DNA of 64,000 nt. Source: Sclerodactyla briareus (lineage: Eukaryota; Echinodermata; Holothuroidea; Dendrochirotida; Sclerodactylidae). The stretch covers positions 1 through 64,000 of the forward strand of contig JAODTK010005601.1 of the NCBI GenBank assembly GCA_026419785.1, read 5' to 3'. The first letter of the stretch is position 1. Every line of letters begins with the position of its first letter. This document shows, piece after piece, positions 12,540 to 22,986 of the stretch. The notes beneath the pieces are model-generated. The model ran no database searches, had not been told where the DNA came from, and saw only the letters and a program-made list of their open reading frames with translations. Both the position numbers and the translations under genes were made by a program.

Positions 12540-13740
12540 TGAACACTTTATTCCGATTGACACAAACTTGGTACACACACATGTCCCGTATCATAAACCG
12601 GATAGTGCGAAATTGGGCTTATCGTATATTTGCTGCCCTCTATTTTCCAGGTTTCGCAAAAATTTTTCAAGTTTGTTACGATTTACACGAAACGTGTGGT
12701 TGGGGACAGTTGGTTGGAGCACAACATGGCACAATTTCAGGTCATCCGAGGTCCAAGTTTGGCATTTTATTTGGCCAGTAGCCTAATTAGCATAATGTAT
12801 GTGATATTTCAAAACTTCATTGATTTTCATGAAACTTGTGAATAAGGCCAACGATCCTTGCCGATAATTTTCCTAACTGTGGCCGAGGTCCACTGAGGTC
12901 ATCCTGCATGACTAGTTTGCATATAGTTTGCCCATTAGCAATAAGCAAATTTATAACTTTGTTGGCATTTCTCACAGAAACTTTGGTGAGTATGACCTCT
13001 AATCATCCCGATCACTTTATTCAAGATTGCGTTGAAAATCACTGAAGGTCATGATGTGTGTTTAATTTACATATGCGTTAGCATACTTGACTAATATATG
13101 CAATATTTCTCACCTTTTTAAGGAATTTTGACGGAACTTTGTGAATAGGACCTACTACCAGTCCCTATACATTCATTCAATAGCATCAGATCACCTGAGG
13201 GTAAATTTGTGGGACTAATTTGCATATTTTGCCTGATCAGTCCCAAAATGATGTGTTTAATGTTTTTTTCGCAATAACTTGGACATTTTGCGGATTGTAA
13301 TGCATAGGTGCTGTCTCGGAGTGTGATTCCTCATATCACTGGAGTGTACCACGTTTCCTAAAAACACGACGTGGTCTTGAAGGTCATTAAAGGTCACTTG
13401 GGGTCAAAACTGATTTTAGTACGTTTCCGCATTAGCACTGGGTGTTTCATCAGATGCAATGCCCCTAGGAGTGGATGTATCACATGAGATTACAATTCTC
13501 ATAAAACTGCCATATCATTAAGGTCATCGGAGGTAGGTTCGGGGTGGTGCACAAACACTGTTTTTTTGGGCTATAATCGGGAAATTTAATATCTGCGAAG
13601 GCTGATTGGTTCACATTGTAGATATAATTGTTGCCAAGACTGACCGATGTGTGTGACCAGGCCTCGGTGACCTTGAATTTGGACCTCACGTGGGTCGTGG
13701 GGTCATGAAGTGGGTGGGTAAAGGTCGCATCTTGATATGC
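12540..13740. repeat. Degenerate tandem repeat, unit about 150 bp, rich in AGGTCA
   Basis: A core like GAAACTTGTGAATAAGGCC recurs at about 12,558, 12,690, 12,830, 12,978 and 13,134. Each unit also carries AGGTCA-type text (12,738; 12,895; 13,046; 13,381; 13,518) and TTTGCATAT. Units are heavily diverged. Similar AGGTCA-bearing repeats are known to me from other marine invertebrates. No coding capacity. Confidence 0.6.
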
Positions 13741-16700
13741 TTATTAAGGACGCACCTGTCCGGGGCTGTAGGGGTGCTCTACAATTAACAATGCATTATA
13801 GGCCTAATATGCTTCAATGGCCCTAACAACCTGAAACTACCATTAAAGGAAGAATTTGTTTAATACCCTGTCAGAATTGACAATCATCAGATCAAATTCA
13901 TAAAACAATTAAAAGCTTGTCCAGTTGCTGTTCACCAAATTTCTTGAAATAAGATATTAGGGGATATATACTCCTGGGCGTTTACCCGCCCAATTTTCTT
14001 TTCTAGTTCTATGAATGAATTTGGCAGATCAACCTGCTCAAACAATTACAATGATCTGTCGTGTCATTCCCCTTTCGTGACCTTTCTTTATCTCCAGTCG
14101 ATTAATCGATGAACTATGTCACACAGAATACTTCCTAATGGACTATTTAACATCTATTACTGGGTTCTGTATTTTTCCGGTGTCCCATGCCGGATCAATA
14201 AGCCGTCATTCCTGCGTAAAGTTCCCAGCTTTTCTCAGAACCCGTTCCGACTTCTGACTATTACCTTGCCAGAGCAAGGCGATACCACTGTATGATCCTC
14301 TCTTGGGAGGGTGACACATTTGAGCGTGCGTGTGTGTGTGTGTGGGGGGAGAGGGTGGGTACTCTCATCGGTTAACTGATGGGGCTATTAAAATCGGTTT
14401 GGCCATTTCGTTCGGACTGATGACGTGCGTGGTTTTCACATGGATTACCAGAGCTGACACGTTCCTTGGATAACATTTACCAGTCATAACATAATATACC
14501 CAAAGATTGTATTTTTTTCCCCACGATTTGCATTTGAATAGAATATCGTCTGAAACCTAAACCGTGGTGTTCTCATTAATATGCTGATGCTAAATCGAGA
14601 AACTATCGGAAGTACCCGTACTGTAGAGTGTCATTGACCAGAAGGGAAAAGCAGATCTGCGACCATGGAGCTGGAAATGACTGGAAAACCCCCCCCCCCC
14701 CACTCGACCACTAACGACATGCCTGTCGAGGGGTACACCCCATCTCAATTCGTTGTCAAATATCTCTGTGGGCGGGGAGACGTATCACACCCACGCCCTT
14801 GTTAATGTCTATAATATCGATTGCATCCGTAGTAAGGTAGTGAATAGGGCCATAAATCGCATAAGAAAGGCACGTAACTTGCCAGACTCTGTGTAACCCA
14901 CCACGCGACGTTCCTTCCAGGACCCGGTACTGACCCTTACTGCTATATGAATGTTCCGATCATTCCCACTCCCACGCTGTACAGATCGACCCAGTTTCAG
15001 CCATTTTGGGATTTATTGTTTACCCTCCCTATTTGAGACCGCTGATATTTTTGATATCCTCATTCGCTGGTCGTTGAAACAACACTGCCTATATGGGTGA
15101 AAGGAGTAAGAACCCGGTATGACGGAGAATCGATATGATTGAATTTCCTGTTGTTCAACGACTACACACTAAAGCCCTACATCTGCATTCTAGGGTTTTT
15201 TAGGAAAATGATCGTACAATCCATTTATACAACATTACAAGTTTCTCTCATCCGTCCCTCACAGACAGTGATCAAGGTTGGGGGAAGGGGGGCGGGGTAA
15301 CCGCCTCAATATTCTTGTGGAGACATAATATCAATACCCCGCCCCATATTGGTATTTGGGGTTTTGTTCCGTTTTAGAAAGTCGGAGTACAATGCCACCG
15401 ATCGGCTCACACGCAAAAAGTAAGGGCTCCTTTGTTGTGCTGATACCCTCTTGGAGATAAGGTAGTATGACACTTCACGAACTATTGAACAGTGATGTGA
15501 TTTCTCGAGGGTACTTCCTGCCACCGCGTCTGCGTCGCCCCTCTGTCGTACTTGTTCGTACACACAGCACAATGTCAACTACTGAATCTTCCATCTCAAG
15601 CAATTCTGAAACCCCCTTCGCTGTGACAGATCATCGAAAGTGTTGAAAATGATTTATTCAACGTCTACAACAAAGCCATTCCGTCATCAATGTAGCCAGT
15701 GATTTGTGAGAGCAACGGGACAGCATAACTTAAGTTTCCTTACCAATTTCGACCTGTACTATTCCACCAAACAAGAACGTATCCCATCATAAAAAAAAAA
15801 TGAAGAGGTACAAAAACTAGCTCATATTCCACATTACCTTTCCTTGGGTCAATGTCTCTACTGCACACACCACCTTTACTGCTTGTCTGAAGGTAGGTTT
15901 TTTATCTCATGTCTGCGAAGTTTCGAACCCTTGGTCTTAGTTGCGGATCCTAAATACTGGACAGCCTTTGTGGGCGCCAAACATTTCTCCGCAAATTCCA
16001 ACATGCAGGCTCCGCCGTCCCCTTGGAGATTTTTGAATTCAGCCACTTCTCTTCTTTCCGCAACTAGCCCAGGTACAAAAGTTAATCGAGGAACTTGACA
16101 ACGCTTTCATGTCGAATAGATTTTCGGTTCTGGTTTAACCAACGCATCTTCTCCACATCTGCGGTGTCTCTTTCTTCTGAATATGATTCAGTGGCATATT
16201 TATTGGAAGGCCATCGCAGCAGAGCTCATTTGAGTGGAGTGAAGCCATGGACCTCCCCGATTCTACAACTTCCAGTTTACTGCTTGCTCGAGAGCTTGAT
16301 CGATTGGAAACACATCTAAACTGGTGTTTGGATGATCGCCAGACAACGAAGATCGACTTGCAGCTGCTGTATGCATCGGGCTGTTGAGTATCCAGATGCC
16401 TCATTTTAGCGGACACAGACACGGAGAGCTTGGCGTAGTTTTCTCTTCTAGCACATGTGAAGTGGAAGAAGAGTATCTTTCACCCGAAACTCCAAACGTG
16501 GTTTTGTTTTGTTTGTTCTACCCTGCTGGGGGTGGGTAGCACCATGAATAGGCCTCTTTTTAGAGGTAGCGGGTACACTACCAGCGCATGTATAAAATAT
16601 CACACTTATGTCCAATGCCGAATTGTACATACTGATAAATTATTCTGGAGCACATGGCATCTACCTGATCATAGGAAAGATGATGAACCCCTTTTCCCAT

Positions 16701-17770
16701 TTAATGTGACCTGAGCTCCGTTTTTTCGAACGTCAAAGGCAACGAAAGTTTCGATGAAACTTCGTTTAGGACTTATAATCTGACTCTCATTGTATTAGGA
16801 TACAAAAATCACTGACTTGGTTAAAACCAAGCTTCGCTTTTTTACTAGCCTGATTCTCTTTAGAATGGCACGATATTTTGGAAACAAGACTTCAAATTAC
16901 TCCATCGTAGGGCTTCTACCGCGAGTACCAGCTGTCTTCGAAACTATAAATAGGTTGAAAATATAAAAACACAACAAAATAGGACATTGTCCTAGGGTGT
17001 CAATTCGCGATTTTGATACTCTACAGTACTACTGCTCACATGTACAACCGACTTTAGGTATCAGCCGCCTACCACAGCCTATGAGAAAACAAATCTCCCA
17101 CGCCAAGAAGGGAGGGACGAGAAGTTGGAGTATTCGGTGGTGTTAGTATTATGAAATAATGAATAATGGATAAGAATTGAATTGGATGAAAAGACAAACT
17201 TTAAACACCTGGATCGTGTGGTTACCTGTCATGGTCCACCTTACTCTAACCCCGTCACATACATTCTCACGTTTATATTCCCTCTTCCATTTTCTTGGAC
17301 GTACAATGCGGGGGGAGCTCTCACCCTTCTGATATGAGCAAAACACATGAACAATTCTGGCAAAATGAGACAACCAAAATGCCCAAGTAAAAATATGGCC
17401 AATTGCATGAGTTTTGGCGAAACAGGCCATGGCGGCGGTGAGGGATTCCGGAGAACTACGTTTTCTATAAGAAAATGAAGCCGTTTGCAAGAACTCCAAA
17501 AATCGCGCTACACGCAAATAATAGTTAGCACTGCGCGTCAGTGTGGACGTGACGTTGTGATATAGGCCACACTGGACCAACCTCTGGATAATGCATCGAC
17601 GGCCCTTCCAGCCCAATGAGCTGAGCTCTGGAAAAAAACGCTTTGCTAGAGAATTTTTATATTTTATTTTTGTACATAACATTTGAAACCCAACAGTCCG
17701 AGAAAGCATAAGTGTCATTTCTGCTATCTAGGGATTTAGCCAAGATGTTCACGCTAGGCGCGAATTAATG
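13741..17770. other. No gene recognised
   Basis: Contains a (TG)7 tract (14,331-14,344), a 13-base C run (14,689-14,701) and a 189-codon minus frame (17,149-17,718) without any recognised domain. Nothing else is supported. Confidence 0.4.
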
Positions 17771-17898
17771 GTACGCGTCGCCTAGGCATTTTTGCTTCAT
17801 ACTCTCTGATATCTATTGGACCGCTTCATAGTTTAATCTCCGCACTCTTGCACTCTGCGATTGCTGTCCTGCTTCTTTCTCTTATGGCACAGCGTCTC

Positions 17899-17907
17899 TA
17901 TATAAAG
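17899..17907 (+). promoter_or_regulatory. Candidate TATA box
   Basis: TATATAAAG, a strong TATA match, lies at the edge of the CpG-rich domain and about 95 bases before a strong hairpin. Transcription would start near 17,930. No initiator element was verified. Confidence 0.25.
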
Positions 17908-17993
17908 TGGTAAAGCATGCAATGCTCTATTATTCATCTGTATTATCCGTATATTATTTAGGGTTAATCAACGGTCGAGCGTGTTTTACCATG

Positions 17994-18086
17994 GATAATA
18001 ACGACAGGGGGTTAATTCAAGCGATGCACGAGGGCGCAGCCCGAATGCATCCAGCTTTAGAATTAACCCCCGAGGAGTGCATTATC
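17994..18086 (+). repeat. Extended stem-loop (possible structured RNA)
   Basis: GGGGGTTAATTC (18,007-18,018) pairs exactly with 18,060-18,071. Inside it, AAGC, GATGCA and GGGC pair with GCTT, TGCATC and GCCC down to a GCA loop at 18,036-18,038. Outside, GATAAT pairs with ATTATC. It could be a small-RNA precursor, a cruciform or a transposon end; strand is uncertain. Confidence 0.6.
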
Positions 18087-19310
18087 ATTACATTATCGCG
18101 AAATTTAGTTTAATCATGAATCAAACGCCATCGTTTTGCCACTTTACGATAAAATAGGGAACCCCCGGTGACATTGCAAAGAGTCTGTACATGCGCCAAT
18201 AAATTAACAACAACGATACGCGCGTCTCTCAATCCATCTGGAAAAATAAGCGCGCACAAGGCGCGTGGCTGATAGTTATGAAATACGCGAAGATTAACTG
18301 GTTCAACCCACACGCGCCCTCAGTGAGCGACGTGTATGGTTGGCCGTGTGGTCATAACGCAATAAAGGCTTACGCGTTACGTATGAAGGCTTACGCGTCG
18401 ACGATTATATTACGCGTAAACATGTCCATGAGTAGAGAAATACGCTTGATGACACATCGTATGCTTCATGCCTACGTGCATGTCAACGTGTGGTCTCAAA
18501 AACTGTTGTATTATTAACTAAGGCCAGGGTGACTCCGCCCTAAATACACCAATCAAGGTTTTAGTTACGCGTCAAAAAGCTTCTTTTACGTGTAAAAAAA
18601 GTGTTTACGCGTTAAACATCTCAACCACGCGTAATCTGTTGAAAAAGGCTCGGAAAACGGAATCCAAATTCACCTAGGCCCGGTAGTTAGCCGCCTCGGT
18701 GATGCCCGCCAAGGGACCAACATAACAATAAATAACAACAGCCGTATGCATGTTATAGTGTGTCCATAATATAGTTCTGCATGCATGCTGCGGATTGATA
18801 TTCATTGTTGTGATTGTGAGAAAAAAACACAACTTGCCAAACGAATCTTCACGCGTAACGAATCTATTACGCGTAAAACGGAATCCTTTTACGCGTAACG
18901 AAGACCTTTACGCGTTACATTAGTCACGGGCAGAGATACTACCAATACAAAAACCAGTTTAAGAACGGCACGTTGACTTGTACAGTCAGCTAAACGTACT
19001 ATATGTTTTATTTGACAGTTATTCTATGACTCTTGCGAGTTGTCTAACGCGTAACATATCGTCAACCGTGCCTTTATGCGTTTTATGCACACCAAGGCCA
19101 ACCATAGCCGTGCATTACATTGCGCGTGGAACACAATAGAGCATCAATTAACAAGATTGATACTCTATGGCGTGAAAACACCGTACATCGCTTGTGTTAT
19201 TCTCGCTCTATTGTGTGACGATAATGCACGTTATATTCACAAAACAAGCATTGTTAATGGTTCCATACGCGCGCGAGATGCTGCATAGGTAACTACGACA
19301 GTTCGCAACT

Positions 19311-20580
19311 TTGGTTCTTATGCTCTATGATTCCGCATCATCAGGAACACGCGCAAAGGGTCAGCTCCGGGCAATCTTTGAACGCGCTTCTATAGTAACA
19401 GACGCGTGTATCCCATGGGAGCTATTATTTAACGGAGAGGCACCGCGCACAATATATTGTGAGCAATTTGAAAATGTCCTCCACTCCGGACTGACACGCG
19501 ATCACCCTCGAGTGCGTTAAAGTTTCTGACCATCTACGTATGATCTCCTCGCGGACAAATTGAGGCAGAATTTCCCCTGCACGGACTGACACGCGGATTA
19601 CTTTCGTGCGTAATTGTTTTATCAACTACGGTCTGTGGTACTCTTTCGGGACATTTCAAGGTACGCGTCTGACTACATGGAAAAACTTGCGCGTACTTGC
19701 CTTTTAACACACTGCGTCAGCCCCAGCATAGGTCCGTTAGCGTTGGATTGCCGGGCCCCTAGTATTCATGTTGTAGGCTACGGCGATTCCGGATTATGAT
19801 TTCATCGGAGTTGGTGCGTGGCGCGTCCTAAAAAATAGTGTTCTGCGTCGGGCCAAGCATACGGACTTGAAATGAGACGGGCAGAGCCATAGCGCATAAT
19901 TAAGAAATAGAGGGCGGACTGTTCGGCACGCGCGAGTCAAGAGAAAGAGCTACACCACACAACAAAAACATAATTTAAACTTCGTAGTTACATGGTTCAG
20001 CATACGCGCGCGTTATGAAACCATCATCAATTGCCCGGTTTGTACGAATTATTCAGCATACCTCAGGAAACACGCGCTCGAGCAATCTTTGAACGCGTTT
20101 CTGTTTAAAAGACGCGCGTCTCATATCGTGAGGGCTACGGGGAAAATTGTGAATTTCATGGGGAAGGAGAGCGAGAATGGTGCGCGCGCGTCCTAAAAAG
20201 TAGTTCTGCGTCGGGCATAGGGAGTTTTGACCATTAGAGCATAATTATTAAAGAATAGAGGGCGGACTGTTACGGCACGCGCGCGTCAAGAAAGTGCCTA
20301 CACCACACACAACAATATTTCAACCGTATTACCTGGTCAGCCTACTCGCGCGGTTGAAACCATCATCAATTGCGCCGTTTTTGGTACAGAATTCTTCGCG
20401 CATCATCAGGACACGCGCTCCGAGCAATCTTTGAACGCGCTTCTGTAGTAAAAGACGCGCGTCTCCTATCGTAGCTACGGAAATTGTGATTTCATGGGGA
20501 GATTGTGCGACGCGTCCTAAAGTAGTGTTCTGCGTCGGGCCAACATAGGGTTTTTTACCATAGAGCAAATTAAGAACTTT
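19311..20580. repeat. Tandem repeat, unit 325-362 bp, CpG-rich
   Basis: GTTCTGCGTCGGG recurs at about 19,840, 20,202 and 20,527. GAGCAATCTTTGAACGCG recurs near 19,370, 20,078 and 20,423, and GAAACCATCATCAATTG near 20,017 and 20,357. The first unit is partial and interrupted. Units differ mostly by small indels. Confidence 0.75.
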
Positions 20581-20584
20581 TTGT

Positions 20585-20965
20585 ACATGATAAGCGCGTT
20601 GAACAACGCGTTCTCACGCAGACACAACCAGCTCCGGGCAGATGTCAATTTTGCCCGGACTGGTAATGGCGCTAATGCAAATTTGTACATAGCTTAGGCC
20701 TCCATGCGATTCATTCGCGTCTAAAATACGGTACGCACTCGAGCAGTTATATTATACTCTATGGTTAATTATACCTATGCTATAGCGCGTTGTACAACGC
20801 CTTCTCACGCAGACGCAACTTAACCAGCTCCGGACAAATGTCAATTTTGCCCGGACCGGTAATGGCGCAATGCAATTTGTACATAGCTTAGGCCTCCATG
20901 CGATCATGCGCGTCTAAGGCAAGTGCGCGCTCTAGCAGTCATATTGTACTCTCTGGTTTCTATTC
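20585..20965. repeat. Two tandem copies of a 193-bp repeat
   Basis: AGCGCGTTG.ACAACG, then ATGTCAATTTTGCCCGGAC and TTGTACATAGCTTAGGCCTC, occur from about 20,592 and again from about 20,784. Confidence 0.75.
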
Positions 20966-21063
20966 GAAACGTTCAAATGCTACTCGCGTGGCATTGTTTA
21001 TCTGCTTGCTAATTCGAGACATATATACCGACAATGGCTCTTCAACCTTAGCCAAATCGTGAG

Positions 21064-21080
21064 TATAGTATAGTATAGTA
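21064..21080. repeat. (TATAG)n microsatellite
   Basis: TATAG repeated three times. Confidence 0.7.
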
Positions 21081-22978
21081 GCGCGTTCCATTTTTGAGGT
21101 TGTAAACATCTGCGTGTGACAATTTACAAACCAAATCCAAATTCATCCACCAGTTATCGCCCGTGCTGATCTACGTGCTTAACTCCGGTTACTGCCAGTG
21201 TTTCACCTGATTCAGTCAATCAGAGGGGAGGTATTTACAGCAAGTATGAATGAAAAACTTTATTTTTCGTCGATATTACACAATATTATTATGTAAAGAT
21301 GAAAAGTCAGGACATCTCTATACCCAGAGCTGGTTACCCCCTGTACGACAGCTCCATAATGTTTTTCACTACTCTTGCGGGTGTTTCTTTCTTTCTTCTT
21401 TCTCCCGTTCCACCCGGACACTTAGCGCAAACCATGACTTCCTCCATGGGAGCGTGCCTGATTCCCAAGATCGATGTAGATTTGCAATGCGCTTTGTTGC
21501 GGAAATTCGTATAGCTCTATAGACTTTATAAGTAACTAAATAGATACCTGTTCAGCTGTACGCAGTTATTACATTCGCCCCGACCCCTAAAACGATTTGG
21601 TGGCGCGACATGCTGCGGGCATGTAGGCTAACAGGAACACCTCCCTCCCGTATCTGGTTGCAGTTTGCTGTATACCGTAACAGGCTATTTCACGACAACC
21701 TTACAAGGGTCGACGACTTTCTGAAAACCGCATATAATTGATTAAACAGACAACCTCATGTTTTTATCAGATTTTTTTAGACATTTTAGATGTGGCCGGT
21801 ACCACAAAGCAACCTGTTTAGGGATGCAGACGACGGCTTTTCCGCCAGTTAGGATGCAGGGCAATCTAGGCCTACACTCCCTTACTAACGTGTGTGGTTA
21901 ACGCAGTCTCACTATGAACGACTTCCGTAGAAAATCCCGCTAATGCAAACAGGAGTCAGTACTCTTAATTGGTCCCAGTATGTACTGCAGACGTTGTTGA
22001 GAAAACGTGATTCACGAATCTGTTCCGATTCTTATATTTTTTGATGACCGTCAATGGGCTGCGTGTGTTTTTTATCCATACATTGTTGGACACAGCTGAG
22101 GCATCCAGCATGACGTTGTTTTTTGCCGTGGTATGCGGCTTCATACACAGACTACCACTTGAGGCGAAATTCCAGAATTGAGCCAATCTGCAGATCTGCA
22201 TGACTCAGGGCTCTACCGATGACCTCCCAAGAGAGCAGACAGTGGAGGATACATATACACCTATCAATCTGATATAACAAAATTGTTGGAAACAAAATGA
22301 CGCCAAATATTCTCTGTAGAGGAACCTCACTAAATAGCTACTTCAAGCTAGCTGCTTTTACATTTTTATATGTTGACCCCTCTCTCTAGATATTTCCATG
22401 GAGTTAATTAATGTATGTAGGATTTTGATGCGCTCCCGATAACTGAATGGGTGCGAGCGGCCTATCGGATAGGCTAACCTGTCTGTATCCTTCCTCAGAA
22501 CACATTACCCTTGTCTATATTACATAACAGTTCACAGCTAAAATAACATATATACCAAAGGGGCTCGGGCCCGCGGTGTGAAGAAAAAACATGACAAAAA
22601 AAGCCGCTTTGTGTAATTGTAATTGTTTTGTTCGCTGTAATGACAATAAATAAAAGCATCGCATCTGAATGTCGACTGTAGGAAAAACTTGTAGCAAATT
22701 TCCCTACCTCTTGAATCAAATTTCCAAAAACAGGTAGGCTACGAAAATAAGGAAGAGGTGGAAACGGGGGTTTTAAAAAATGGCACATTAGTGTGCCCCG
22801 TTTTATTTCCTTTAACAGGAAAACATTCCTTCTTTTTAAATCCGTCAATTAAAGAGGCAACTGTCTCACAATTTTGTATTCCTGTGGGACTGGTATTCAA
22901 TTCATTTTGACTTTGTAGATTTACGCAATAGTATTCCATTCATTTTTACAATGACAGACTTTCTACACCACAACCACG

Positions 22979-22986
22979 TGACGTCA
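22979..22986. promoter_or_regulatory. CRE/ATF palindrome TGACGTCA with overlapping E-box
   Basis: CACGTGACGTCATGTGAC joins an E-box (CACGTG) and a full CRE. TATAAATA lies about 55 bases downstream (23,037). The same CRE-bearing text (TCGTCTCG..GACGTCAC) recurs elsewhere, so it is probably repeat-borne. Confidence 0.3.

Larger units (their letters stand above)
17773..20950. other. CpG-rich domain with clustered ACGCGT sites
   Basis: CG, GCGC and ACGCGT are far more common than in the flanks. ACGCGT occurs at 17,773; 18,372; 18,393; 18,412; 18,567; 18,607; 18,627; 18,851; 18,869; 18,891; 18,910; 19,047; 19,402; 19,663 and 20,510. Many sit in TTACGCGTAA or TTACGCGTTA. Frames are short (at most 79 codons). 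The domain also holds a hairpin (17,994-18,086) and two tandem repeat blocks. Function unknown. Confidence 0.7.

Noticed and set aside
17149-17718. 189-codon minus-strand ORF as a gene
   Set aside because: No domain or family resemblance that I can name; one long frame among hundreds of random ones is not enough.
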